Positions 23,309-34,100 of a stretch of DNA of 59,064 nucleotides are shown one piece after another. The translations under genes were made by a program, and so were the position numbers. The notes below the pieces were generated by a model. It had not been told where the DNA came from. It saw nothing but the letters and a program-made list of their open reading frames with translations, and made no database searches. Numbering within the stretch: position 1 is the stretch's first letter; every line of letters starts with the position of its first letter. Source of the DNA: Bacteroidota bacterium (GTDB lineage Bacteria > Bacteroidota > Bacteroidia > Bacteroidales > FEN-979); contig JAPLDI010000014.1 of the NCBI GenBank assembly GCA_026391795.1, forward strand, positions 1-59,064. The letters are read 5' to 3'.

Positions 23309-26300
23309 ATGGGAACAGATATACGCACTCTTGTAATTATCCTGGGTATCACCCATGCCATTCAGATACTGGTCTTTTTTCATCAATACAGGATCAGTAA
23401 AAGCTACAAGGGAGTTCTCTGGTGGCTTCTCTGGAGCGCTTCTGAGACCATCGGCTTCGGGGTCATGCTCTTACGGGATATTCCTTCCATCCTCCCAATC
23501 GTAATTATTGTTCAGAACACGATGATTGTCCTTGGAACCCTGTTCCTCTTTATCGGGATCCGGCGTTTCTTTGGTAAAAATCAGAACCTGAAACTGGTCA
23601 TTCCTGTCGGTGCTCTCTTTTTATCAAGCCTGCTTTACTTCCTTTTCATCGACAACGACATCCAGGTGCGCTCCGGCATTTTCTCTGCTACCATTGCCAT
23701 CATTTCCTTCGTCACCGCATTCACACTTTTTAAAAATAACATCAAGGCCATCACGGCATCGGTCCATTTCAATGCCCTGGTGTTCCTGGTTCACGGGGGC
23801 ATTTTTGCCTATCGGACGATCATCCTGATAAACGGCGCCCCGATTGTAAACCACTTTACGCTGACGATGTTTAACATGGTTCCCTACCTCGATGCCCTTA
23901 TCGTGAGCCTGTTGTGGACGTTCGGTTTAATTATAATGATCAACCACCGGCTGAATGATGAGATCGGAACTACGAAAGATGAACTTGAGCTGATTTTCGA
24001 CGCAACCCCTGATGCAGTTATCCTGTCAAATCTTGAAAACGGGATCATCGTGGATGTAAATGAAGGCTTTTCAACCCTTATTGGGTATATGAGGAATGAA
24101 GTCATTGGCAAATCGACATTGAAGATCAATATATGGAAGAACATTTCGGACCGGGAAAAAGTAATAGAATTAATCAGTCAGCAAGGAACCTGTTATAATT
24201 ACGAGGCAGTTTTTGTTCATAAGGACGGGAGATTACTTGTGGGGTTGATATCAGCAAAGAAAATATTACTGAAAGGGATCCCGCATCTATTAAGCGTTAC
24301 GAGGGATATTACGAAACGCCAGGAGACGGAAGATGAGGTGCGCAGAATAGGGAAATATTATCAGACCCTGATCGAAAAGGCCCCCGATGGATTTGTTTTA
24401 TTGAATGAAAAAGGGGAGTTCAAGTTTGCAAGTCCTTCGGCCAGAAAGATGTTCGGGTTTGAGGAGAAAGACATTCAAAATAGTAATCCTGCAGATTTAA
24501 CGCATCCGGACGACCTTCCAGAGGTTTTCAAGGCATTAACAGGGATTATGGAAGATCCGTCGTACATACCTGTCGTGCAATACCGCTTTTCAGATAAAGA
24601 AGGAAGCTGGAGATGGGTTGAAAGCACATTCAGCAACCTGCTCGGTGATGAAAATGTCGAATCCATTCTGATCAACTTCCGCGATATTACCGAACGCAAG
24701 CTGGCTGAGGAGGAAGTGACCAGTATCGGCCTCCACAATAAGGCACTTATTGAAAATGCACCCGACGGCATTGTCCTTCTCGATGCGGAGATGCATTTTA
24801 CCTATGCCAGCCCGGCTGCGGCAAAGATTTTCGGGTACGACCCCGTCGGCGATCTTAATGTAAACCCTAACAATATAACTCATTCTGAAGATCTTCCGAT
24901 GGTGTTTTCGCACCTGTCAAAGGTCATTGAAGATCCATCCTATGTCCCCACGATCCGGTACCGCCTGGCTGATAAACAGGGTAACTGGAAATGGCTTGAG
25001 AGCACGTTCCGGAATTTATTTGCGGATCCTCATGTCGGATCGCTTGTGATAAATTTCAGGGATATCACAAAACAAAAGCGCCTCGAAGATGTAAATCTGG
25101 CAAGGCTTCGTCTGCTGACATACGCTGAAGAGCATAGCAATGACGAACTTTTTGAAGAAACCCTCAATGTTGCAGAAGAGCTTACAGAAAGCCTGATCGG
25201 TTTTTTCCATCTTGTTGCTGAGGACCAGAAGACCCTCACCCTTCAGGAATGGTCGACCCGGACAAAAAGAGAGATGTGCCGTGCCGAAGGAAAGAACACA
25301 ACTCACCACATCGATCACGCCGGTGTCTGGGCCGATTGTCTCAGGGAATCCCGGCCGGTAATCCACAATGACTATCTGTCGCTTCCACACCGCAAAGGAC
25401 TTCCCGAAGGACATGCTGAAATTATCCGTGAGATGGCAGTGCCCATAATCCGCAACGGGAAGGCAAAGGCCATTCTCGGGGTTGGCAACAAACCAAAGGA
25501 ATACACTGAGGAAGATGTCAATCTCATTGGAATACTTTCCGATTTTGTATATGATATATATGAAAGAAAACGGGCTGAGGTTGCAATGAAAAAGAGTCAG
25601 GACCAGCTTTCCTCAATCTTCGATACCGTAGGAGATGTTATCATGCTCCTTTCTGTCGAACCCGGAGAGACGTACCGGTTTATCTCGGTTAACAATTCTT
25701 TCCTTGCCGCAACTGGACTACAATTTGAACAGGTGATCGGTAAGTCCGTGGATGAGGTAATACCTGAACCTTCCCTGACGTTAGTGAAGGCGAAATACAG
25801 GCAATCCATACTGGAGAAAAAAACCGTTCGCTGGGAAGAAGCTACGCAATACCCGAAGGGGTTAGCAACCGGAGCAGTCAGTATCACTCCTGTTTTCGAT
25901 CAGAACGGAGAGTGCGCGAACCTTGTGGGCTCGGTTCATGATCTCACAGAAAGGATTAAAATGGAGTTTGAACTGAAAGAGAGCGAGGAAAAATTCAGGT
26001 CGATCACAGAACAAACCAGCGACTTTATCGCAATCGCCGACAAAGAAGGAAGAATTGTGTATGCCTCTGCCAGGGCGAAACAACTTTTTGATTGCGAACC
26101 CGATGAGATGTGCGGCCGGCCGTTTATAGAATACGCGGATGAAAAAGATGTTCAAGCAGCTGCCGCGGCATTCCAGCAAATCCTGGAAAGCGGGGTAAAC
26201 ACCAGGAATCTTGAATTTGCCATGAAACGGAAGGATGGTTCCGTATTTACAGGTGAGTTAAGCGGGTCGCCATTCCGTACAAATTCATACAGTGGAGCCC

Positions 26301-27616
26301 TGGTAGTAATCCGCGATGTTACTGAACGGAAAAAGACGGAGGATGCATTAGCGGAAAGCGAGAAGCGGTATCACAGGATCACCGACCTGATGACGGATTA
26401 TGTTTATGAAGGCTGGTACTTCGCTGACGGCAGCGTAAGAACAGATTGGATTGGCGGGGCTTTCGAACAGATCACGGGATATACGACCGAAGAAATAAAA
26501 AGTCTTCCCAAAGGGTTTTTAAATATTGTATGGGAAGAAGATCTTGGCATTGTCACAAATGTAGCTCCAGGTATTCTCGACCTTCAGCCCCGTGAGATGG
26601 AATACCGGATCACATGTAAGAACGGCGATATCCGCTGGCTTCGTGATTTTACCGTGCCTGTAAACAATGAATTCATGGCCGGAAGAGTCCGGCTGGTCGG
26701 TGCTGTCCAGGACATTACAGCAAGAAAACTTGCCGAAGAACGGCTCCAGGTGTCTGAGAGAAAATACAGGAGACTTGTTGAAAATGCCCCTACGGGGGTC
26801 TATACAACCACCGTGGATGGTAAACACATTTTTGCCAACGATGCAATGTGTAAAATACTTGAGTATGATTCCGTCGAAGAGTTCATTAATGTTGACGTCA
26901 TTGCAACCTACCATGACAAAAATGCCAGGGCAAAGTTTGTTAAGGAACTAAAAAAGTCAAAGCGCATATTTAATTATGACCTTGTATTGATAACGAAAAA
27001 CGGAAGACATGTCGATGTCCTCATCAACGCTTTCATTTCCGGAGACCAGATTACCGGCATGATCATGGACATCACTGACTATAAAAAGGTTTTGGCAGAG
27101 CTAAGCGCCAGTGAGGAAAAATACCGTTTGCTTGTCGAAAATTCAGGTATGGGTGTAGGGGTATACAGCCTGGATGGAGAAATTCTCTACTTTAATCAAA
27201 AAGCGATCGAGAACCTGGGGGGAAAAGTTGAGGATTATGTGGGCAAAAAGCTACAGGATATTTTTGGAGAACCGACAGCCCTCACCTATCTTTCTCGGTT
27301 CAGGGAGACACTAAGCAGTGAAAATGGAAAAGAATATGAAGACCTGGTCCGCTTCCATGACCAGGAGTATTGGTTCCTTTCAAATCATTCTATCTTAAGG
27401 AATCCGGATGGAAACATTCTGGGAGTGCAGGTTCTGGCACACGACATCTCGATCCGTAAAAAAGCAGAAGAGGAACTGAACAAAAAGATGGATGAACTCC
27501 AGCGGTTCCATAACCTGACGATTGGCCGGGAACACAAAATGATCGAATTGAAAAAAGAGATAAACCAGCTTCTTGAGAAATCGGGACAAAAGGTAAAATA
27601 CAAGGTTTTCGAATGA
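23309..27616 (+). CDS. Large membrane sensor with seven-helix N-domain, eight PAS-like domains and one GAF
   Basis: 1435 residues. Residues about 1-215 form seven hydrophobic helices. PAS-like units then begin near residues 223 (LIFDATPDAVILSN), 350 (LIEKAPDGFVLL), 475 (LIENAPDGIVLL), 775 (IFDTVGDVIML), 895 (ITEQTSDFIAIAD), 1020 (ITDLMTDYVYEGW), 1155 (LVENAPTGVYTT) and 1275 (LVENSGMGVGVYS). A GAF domain lies between the third and fourth (about 600-755, LIGFFHLVAEDQKTL). It ends in a coiled tail (RFHNLTIGREHKMIELKKEI) with no histidine kinase, cyclase or output domain. It therefore probably works through the histidine kinase gene 92 bp downstream. PAS 2 and 3 are recent tandem duplicates (both contain 'EDPSY.P' and 'W.W.ESTF.NL'). 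Confidence 0.88.
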   Translation: MGTDIRTLVIILGITHAIQILVFFHQYRISKSYKGVLWWLLWSASETIGFGVMLLRDIPSILPIVIIVQNTMIVLGTLFLFIGIRRFFGKNQNLKLVIPVGALFLSSLLYFLFIDNDIQVRSGIFSATIAIISFVTAFTLFKNNIKAITASVHFNALVFLVHGGIFAYRTIILINGAPIVNHFTLTMFNMVPYLDALIVSLLWTFGLIIMINHRLNDEIGTTKDELELIFDATPDAVILSNLENGIIVDVNEGFSTLIGYMRNEVIGKSTLKINIWKNISDREKVIELISQQGTCYNYEAVFVHKDGRLLVGLISAKKILLKGIPHLLSVTRDITKRQETEDEVRRIGKYYQTLIEKAPDGFVLLNEKGEFKFASPSARKMFGFEEKDIQNSNPADLTHPDDLPEVFKALTGIMEDPSYIPVVQYRFSDKEGSWRWVESTFSNLLGDENVESILINFRDITERKLAEEEVTSIGLHNKALIENAPDGIVLLDAEMHFTYASPAAAKIFGYDPVGDLNVNPNNITHSEDLPMVFSHLSKVIEDPSYVPTIRYRLADKQGNWKWLESTFRNLFADPHVGSLVINFRDITKQKRLEDVNLARLRLLTYAEEHSNDELFEETLNVAEELTESLIGFFHLVAEDQKTLTLQEWSTRTKREMCRAEGKNTTHHIDHAGVWADCLRESRPVIHNDYLSLPHRKGLPEGHAEIIREMAVPIIRNGKAKAILGVGNKPKEYTEEDVNLIGILSDFVYDIYERKRAEVAMKKSQDQLSSIFDTVGDVIMLLSVEPGETYRFISVNNSFLAATGLQFEQVIGKSVDEVIPEPSLTLVKAKYRQSILEKKTVRWEEATQYPKGLATGAVSITPVFDQNGECANLVGSVHDLTERIKMEFELKESEEKFRSITEQTSDFIAIADKEGRIVYASARAKQLFDCEPDEMCGRPFIEYADEKDVQAAAAAFQQILESGVNTRNLEFAMKRKDGSVFTGELSGSPFRTNSYSGALVVIRDVTERKKTEDALAESEKRYHRITDLMTDYVYEGWYFADGSVRTDWIGGAFEQITGYTTEEIKSLPKGFLNIVWEEDLGIVTNVAPGILDLQPREMEYRITCKNGDIRWLRDFTVPVNNEFMAGRVRLVGAVQDITARKLAEERLQVSERKYRRLVENAPTGVYTTTVDGKHIFANDAMCKILEYDSVEEFINVDVIATYHDKNARAKFVKELKKSKRIFNYDLVLITKNGRHVDVLINAFISGDQITGMIMDITDYKKVLAELSASEEKYRLLVENSGMGVGVYSLDGEILYFNQKAIENLGGKVEDYVGKKLQDIFGEPTALTYLSRFRETLSSENGKEYEDLVRFHDQEYWFLSNHSILRNPDGNILGVQVLAHDISIRKKAEEELNKKMDELQRFHNLTIGREHKMIELKKEINQLLEKSGQKVKYKVFE

Positions 27617-27708
27617 ACGAAGCGTGTTAAAATTTCAGGGAACAGATTTACTAATCCCAGAACTTAAAAAACCCAAAGGAATTTTCATCATCATCAGTCA
27701 AACCCCAT

Positions 27709-29757
27709 ATGGATCCTAATAAAATAAAGATACTTGCGATTGATGATAACAAGGACAACCTGACGACCCTTAAAGCGCTGATCAGAGAGTCTTTTCCTGA
27801 TGCCACTGTTTTCACCGCGAATAATGGGGCCGAAGGTCTGAGAATGGCAGTTGCCAAAGATCCCGATGTAATCCTTCTCGACATCATTATGCCGGGTATA
27901 GACGGGTTCGAAGTATGCAAAACGCTAAAAACCGATAAAAGCCTGAGCGAAATTCCAATCATCTTCCTCATTGCAAAAAGAGATGATAAAGACAGCCGCG
28001 TCAAAGCGCTTGAATGCGGAGGCGAGGCTTTTCTGTCAATACCCATCGATGTGACTGAACTCAAGGCGCAGATTATCGCGATGGTGAAGCTCAAAGTTGC
28101 CAGAAGGGAGAAGCGTGCAGAAAAGGAGAACCTCGCAAAGCTGATTAAACAACGGACCCGCGAAATGAGGCTCACCCATACAGCCACTCTCAACTTGCTG
28201 GAAGACATTCAAAACGAGAATGAAGCCAGGAAGAAAAGCGAACAGGCCCTGAAAGAAAGCGAGGAGAGGTACCGCTCTGTGGCGCAATCAGCCAATGATG
28301 CCATTATTACAACAAACAGCAGAGGAATCGTAACGGATTGGAACAAGGGAGCCGAGTTCACATTTGGCTATACAGAAGCGGAGATTAAAGGAAAAGACCT
28401 TGCCCTCATTATTCCATTAGAGCACCTTATCAATCATCAAAATGGAATTCAAAAGAAAACAGAGAAGCGAAACGATAGTCTTTTAATTGGCAAGACCGTT
28501 GAACTGACAGGGATGCATAAAGACGGTCATAGGTTCCCGATTGAATTATCCCTTGCAGAATGGGAATCATCAACCGGAAGATTCTTTACGGGAATCATAC
28601 GGGATATTACCGAACGTAAAGCGGCACAGGATGAACTGCAACGGAGCCGTGATCTTCTTTTCAAACTTTCGGAGCAGGTACCGGGTGTGATCTACCAGTA
28701 CCGGCTTTATCCCGACGGAAGTTCCTGTTTTCCCTATTCAAGTTCAGGGATGGAAAAAATTTATGAAGTCACACCGGATGAGGTGCGGGAGGATGCCACA
28801 CCCGTTTTCGGCCGGCTGCATCCCGATGATTCGAAAATGGTTTCAGACCTGATTTTTGAATCGGCCCGAACGCAGGAACGTTTCTACTGTGAATACAGGG
28901 TTATCCTTCCGCGGCAGGGACTACGCTGGCGATACAGCGATGCGCTTCCTGAGCTCCTGGAGGATGGCAGCACGTTGTGGCACGGAATCATCTATGATAT
29001 CACCGATCGTAAATTGGAAGATGTTAAAAGAAGCCATACCGACCGGATGGTCAACCTCGGAGAGATGGCAGCAGGGATCGCGCATGAGATCAACCAGCCG
29101 CTCAACATCATCTCGCTGGTGACAGACAGCGTACTCTATGAAACGACCAGGACAGAGATGATTGACAGCATCTTTTTGAAAAACAAATCGGATAAAATTT
29201 TTGAGAATATAACCCGCATCCGAAATATCATTGACCACATCCGGGCATTTTCCAGGACCAACGACGATTTTATATTGTCAACCTTTGATGTTAATACAAC
29301 AATTGAAAATGCTGTTTCGCTGGTCGCCGAACAATTTAAAAACCATTCGATCCGCCTGGATCTCAATTTTGGAAAGCGGCTTCCGAAACTTTTCGGCAAT
29401 ACATACAAACTGGAACAAGTCATCATCAATCTCCTCTCCAATGCCCGCGATGCGGTACTGGAAAAGAAAAGAAATGCGGGAAATTATCCTGAAATGGTTG
29501 TTGCGATCCTGACATACAAGGAGAAAGGACGCATCATTATTGAAGTTAGTGATAACGGGATCGGGATCCCGGGGAATATGATAAGCGATGTGGTGCTTCC
29601 TTTCTATACGACAAAAGATTCAGGTAAAGGCACTGGTCTCGGATTATCCATTTGTTACCAGATCATAAAAGAGATGGGAGGTAGCCTGGAGATCACGAGT
29701 GATGTATCGCTTGGGACTACTATTACGGTTGAACTGGATAACATAAAAACCTCATAA
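27709..29757 (+). CDS. Receiver-PAS-PAS histidine kinase
   Basis: 682 residues, soluble. An N-terminal receiver domain has phospho-acceptor Asp58 (DVILLDIIMPG), although the usual conserved Lys region is atypical (FLSIPID). A coiled linker is followed by two PAS units (from about 195, AQSANDAIITTNS; and from about 325, EQVPGVIYQYR), then the dimerisation/phospho-acceptor helix with His459 (GEMAAGIAHEINQPLN). The ATPase has its N box NLLSNARDAV, DNGIGIPG and GKGTGLGLS. It is 2 bp from the following receiver-only gene and probably phosphorylates it. With the upstream sensor this makes a three-gene signalling unit. Confidence 0.92.
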   Translation: MDPNKIKILAIDDNKDNLTTLKALIRESFPDATVFTANNGAEGLRMAVAKDPDVILLDIIMPGIDGFEVCKTLKTDKSLSEIPIIFLIAKRDDKDSRVKALECGGEAFLSIPIDVTELKAQIIAMVKLKVARREKRAEKENLAKLIKQRTREMRLTHTATLNLLEDIQNENEARKKSEQALKESEERYRSVAQSANDAIITTNSRGIVTDWNKGAEFTFGYTEAEIKGKDLALIIPLEHLINHQNGIQKKTEKRNDSLLIGKTVELTGMHKDGHRFPIELSLAEWESSTGRFFTGIIRDITERKAAQDELQRSRDLLFKLSEQVPGVIYQYRLYPDGSSCFPYSSSGMEKIYEVTPDEVREDATPVFGRLHPDDSKMVSDLIFESARTQERFYCEYRVILPRQGLRWRYSDALPELLEDGSTLWHGIIYDITDRKLEDVKRSHTDRMVNLGEMAAGIAHEINQPLNIISLVTDSVLYETTRTEMIDSIFLKNKSDKIFENITRIRNIIDHIRAFSRTNDDFILSTFDVNTTIENAVSLVAEQFKNHSIRLDLNFGKRLPKLFGNTYKLEQVIINLLSNARDAVLEKKRNAGNYPEMVVAILTYKEKGRIIIEVSDNGIGIPGNMISDVVLPFYTTKDSGKGTGLGLSICYQIIKEMGGSLEITSDVSLGTTITVELDNIKTS

Positions 29758-29759
29758 AT

Positions 29760-30212
29760 ATGGCTACCCCGGATAAGTTAAAAATCCTCATCCTGGATGA
29801 TGAGAAGCAATTCACTGAAGAATTGGGTGATTTTTTCCTGAACTCAGCCTTTGAGTCTTTTCAGGCCAATACCGTTGAAGACGGAAAGCAAATCCTGAAG
29901 GATCGGGAAATAAACATTCTTTTTCTTGATCTTCGCTTGCCCGGCATCGACGGCCTGGATGTTTTAAAAGAGGTGAAACAACTTTACCCTCAGATCGAGG
30001 TAATCATCGTTTCGGCACATGCAGATATGGACACCGTACAAAAATCCATTCAGCTCGGAGCTTTTGATTACCTCCGTAAACCCTTCCGGTACATCGACAT
30101 TCAGATCATCCTTGAAAGGGTGACCAAGTACATGCAGATGCAACAGAAGCTGACGGAGCTCGAAAAACAGGTTGGTGAACTCAGTAAACTTATGAAAACA
30201 AAGACACGATAG
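29760..30212 (+). CDS. Stand-alone response regulator receiver protein
   Basis: 150 residues: a receiver domain with acidic pocket LDDE, phospho-acceptor Asp57 (FLDLRLPGIDG), Ser/Ala switch (VSAHAD) and Lys (YLRKPF). The C-terminal helix (TKYMQMQQKLTELEKQVGELSK) is a coiled coil. No DNA-binding or enzymatic output is present. The closest style is NtrC-type receivers that have lost their AAA domain. It likely relays the signal from the adjacent kinase to another protein by dimerisation or phosphotransfer. Confidence 0.9.
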   Translation: MATPDKLKILILDDEKQFTEELGDFFLNSAFESFQANTVEDGKQILKDREINILFLDLRLPGIDGLDVLKEVKQLYPQIEVIIVSAHADMDTVQKSIQLGAFDYLRKPFRYIDIQIILERVTKYMQMQQKLTELEKQVGELSKLMKTKTR

Positions 30213-30368
30213 CCCCTCCCCTGCCGCCTTATCCATTTCATGGTGTTTGCCATGAGATCTCTTCGTTTAACCGGGATGGAAGGCTTCCTCACCGATTTCT
30301 TCTCCCCACGTTCCCGGTTTTTAGTATTTTCGCCAAAAATTCCAACTCAATCTTTTAAAAGAACGATC

Positions 30369-31097
30369 ATGAAAAAATTCATTCTGCTTAATGTTGTTAT
30401 GATTTCCATTCTATCTTTTTCCGGATCTGCGCAGGAGATAAACCTCGACACCCTTCTTAACAGGTATTACAAGGCAGGGGGGCTTGCAAAGCTGAAGGAC
30501 TGGAAATCTTTTGCCATGTATGGGAAATCGACCAACCAGGGCATGGAGTTCCCGGTGACCATTTTCATGAAGAGACCTGAAAAAATGAGGGTCGAAGTGG
30601 AGATCCAGGGAAATAAAATGCTGCAGGTGGTAAACGGTGAAGTTGGATGGACGGTGATGCCCTGGTCAGGGACAACCGATCCGCAGGACATGACAGCCGA
30701 TGAAATAAGAGCGATGAAGGATCAGACAGACTTTGAAGGCCCTCTTTACAACTGGAAAGAAAAGGGAAATAAAGTTGAACTGATCGGGAAAGAAGATATG
30801 GAAGGCAGTCAGGTGTACAAAGTAAAAGTCACCCGGGCAAATGGCAACATCGAGACCGACTTCATCGATGCAGAAAATTATATTTCGCTGAAGGTGTCTT
30901 CGGTTGTCAAGTTCCAGGGGAATGATGTTGAAAGTGATACCTACCCGGGAAATTATAAGGATGTTGACGGCGTTATGATGCCCTTTTCCATCGAGAATAA
31001 ATCAAAAGGCGTCAGCATTTCTCATGTTATGATTGACAGGTACGAAGTAAATAAGGAGATGGATGACAACCTGTTCGTGAAACCGGTAAAAAAATAG
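30369..31097 (+). CDS. Exported LolA-like / outer-membrane lipoprotein-sorting family protein
   Basis: A protein of about 242 residues. The start is placed at ATG 30369 because MKKFILLNVVMISILSFSG is a good signal peptide; an in-frame ATG at 30240 would add 43 unlikely residues. The mature protein shows the LolA/LolB-like half-barrel pattern (FPVTIFMKRPEKMRVEVEIQGNKMLQVVNGEVGW) and GVMMPFSIENKSKG near the end. It is periplasmic. Its closest relatives are generic Bacteroidota 'outer membrane lipoprotein-sorting protein' paralogues, not the housekeeping LolA. The next gene, a BNR protein, begins 27 bp later, suggesting co-expression. Confidence 0.8.
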   Translation: MKKFILLNVVMISILSFSGSAQEINLDTLLNRYYKAGGLAKLKDWKSFAMYGKSTNQGMEFPVTIFMKRPEKMRVEVEIQGNKMLQVVNGEVGWTVMPWSGTTDPQDMTADEIRAMKDQTDFEGPLYNWKEKGNKVELIGKEDMEGSQVYKVKVTRANGNIETDFIDAENYISLKVSSVVKFQGNDVESDTYPGNYKDVDGVMMPFSIENKSKGVSISHVMIDRYEVNKEMDDNLFVKPVKK

Positions 31098-31123
31098 ATT
31101 TACATTTTAATGAAGAAATCCAT

Positions 31124-34100
31124 ATGGATAGGAAGAGCCTGAATACCATCTTTGTACTGATCTGTTTTTCACCTTTTCTGATGTTTTCCCAAACCAGCCT
31201 GAAGTTTGACGGAAGCACCTTCGGTGATGTTACTGCCCGCCAGATCGGGCCGGCAGCGATGAGCGGCCGTATCTCTGCCATTGATGCCGTTGACAAGAAT
31301 CCGGCGACGGTGTATGTTGGCGCAGCCAGCGGAGGGCTCTGGAAATCGAAGAACTACGGCACAACGTTCAAGCCGGTGTTTGACAAGTACAACCCCTCCA
31401 TCGGAGCGATCACCATCGACCAGAACCATCCGGATACCATCTGGGTTGGAACCGGGGAGGTATGGATGAGGAATTCTGTTTCGGTCGGGAATGGCATCTA
31501 CCGGACGACCAATGGCGGTGAATCGTGGAAAAAGATGGGACTTGAGAACTCCGAGCGGATCGCAAAGATCATCCTTCATCCGAAAAACCCGGATGTCCTG
31601 TTTGTTGCCGTTCCGGGAAACCTGTGGAATCCAAGCCCCGACAGGGGGTTGTATAAAACCGGCGATGGCGGGAAAAGCTGGGAGAAGATCCTCTATCTTG
31701 ATGACAATACAGGATGTTCAGATGTTGTTATTGATCCCCGGAATCCGGATATCATCCTTGCCGGGATGTGGGAATTCCGCAGGACAGGATGGTCATTCAG
31801 TTCGGGCGGACAGAAAGACGGGCTTTACCGTTCCACCGACGGAGGCAGGAACTGGACGCGGATCACGAAGAACCTCCCCGAAGGAACCCTCGGAAGGATC
31901 TCCCTCGCCGGATCAACGATTCATCCGGATGTGATTTATGCGCTGATCGAAGCAAAAAATACGGGGCTTTACAGGTCGGTAGACAATGGGCAATCCTGGA
32001 AAATGATGACAGAATCGCAAGCCGTTAATGACCGTCCTTTCTACTTTTCAATGCTTTATACTGATCCCTGCGACAGCACCGTCCTGTATAAACCTGGGTT
32101 CATGCTCAGCAAGAGCACCGATGGCGGAATGACCTTTGGTTCTGCCGCAGTGGAAGGTGGAAATTATCACAGCGACTGCCATGTCCTCTACATCAACAGA
32201 AAAGACAACAATTTTCTTTACATGGGAACCGACGGAGGGGTTTACTGCTCAATGGATAAGGGAAATACCTGGAGGTTCCTGCCCGGTCTCCCGGTTTCGC
32301 AATTCTATCACGTAAGCGCCGATATGGCGGATCCCTTCAATGTTTATGGGGGTTTACAGGACAACGGATCCTGGTATGCTCCTTCACGTTCAGCCGGAGG
32401 CATATCAAATGCAGACTGGAAGAGCGTCGGATTCGGCGACGGATTTTATGTTTATTGCGATAAGCTTGATTCCAATATTCTTTACTGGCAGTTCCAGGGC
32501 GGAAGAATCGCCCGGTATTATAAAAAAACAGGGGAATACAAGTCACTGATGCCGCTGAAAGATGATGGGACGAAAGATCTCCGGTTCAACTGGAATACAC
32601 CGCTGATCTTCAGTCCTGCGGGGAATAATTTTTATACGGGGGCACAGTATCTTTACAAAACCAACAACCGCGGCGACAGCTGGAGGCGCATTTCGCCCGA
32701 CCTGACAACGGATGATCAGAAAAAGCAAAAACAGGAAAATTCCGGTGGATTAACAGCCGACAACTCATCTGCGGAAAATCATTGTACGATTTATACCATC
32801 AATGAATCGCCGATCGACAGCCTGATCATATGGGCAGGAACGGATGACGGTAACCTGCAGGTTACGGCGGATGGCGGAAAATCATGGACCAACGTGGTTA
32901 AAAATATTGCCGGACTTCCGCCAGCTACCTGGTGTTCCTATGCCGAACCCGGAAGGTTTGACAAAAATACCGTCTTTGTAACTTTTGACGGCCACAGGAA
33001 CGGGGATAAAACGCCTTATGTCTTTACCTCGTCCGACCTGGGGAAGAGCTGGAAATCACTTTCAGATACCTCTCTGAAGACCTACTGCCATATCATCAAA
33101 CAGGATCTGTTAAATCCCGGTCTGCTTTTTCTAGGCTGTGAGAACGGGCTGTACATCTCCCCATCGCAGGGAAAGAACTGGGCACATTTTACAGGTAACA
33201 TGCCGGAGGTACCGGTCATGGACCTGTTGATCCATCCGCGCGACCCGTCGCTCGTGATTGCTACCCATGGCCGCGGGATCATGATCATCGACGACCTGAC
33301 ACCGGTCCGCCAGCTGTCGGAGAAGGTGATGGAATCAGGCCTTTCCTTTTTAAAGACCAAAGACTTCATTATCCGTGAAAGCATCCCGGGACAGGGTTGG
33401 AATGGTGATGACCAGTATTCAGGACAGGTTCCGGGGGAGGCGGCGCAGATCGTTTATTACCAGAAGAGCCGGCACGTTTTCGGAGAAATGTACCTGGAGG
33501 TCTATGACAAGGACAGTACGATGATCCAGAAACTCCCGGCCGGAACCCGTAAAGGGATCAATGTTGTTTACTGGAACATCCGGATGAAACCGCCAAAGGT
33601 CCCAAAATCGCCGCAGATGGAAGGATCTTCCATGACAGGGCCGAATTATCCGGCTGGTGAATATTCTGTAAAACTCTATAAAGGGAATCAGGTCTACACA
33701 ACAAAAATCAGGATCCTGCTTGATCCTTCCTCCAGGCATTTGGTTCAGGATCAGGAGATGCGACAGGAAGCTGTCCTGAAGGCATACCACACGATGGAAC
33801 AACTTGCCTACCTCGACCGGGTTGCAACGGATATCCGGGATGCAGCAAAACAGAGATCGGGTGATCTCCCCAAATCGCTTGGCAAACAGCTGAAGAATAC
33901 CGAATTGCTGATGGATAGCCTCCATCTGAAAATGGTGGTTGTTAAGGAGGGAAAGGTTGTAGGGGAAGAGCGGCTGAGAGAAAAGCTCGGGTTTCTCTAC
34001 GGATCTATGCTCAGTTATAAGGGAAAACCGACAGATACCCAGCTCAGCGGATTGGCCGACCTCTCAAAGGAGATCGACAAGATCAGCAAAGAAATTGCTG

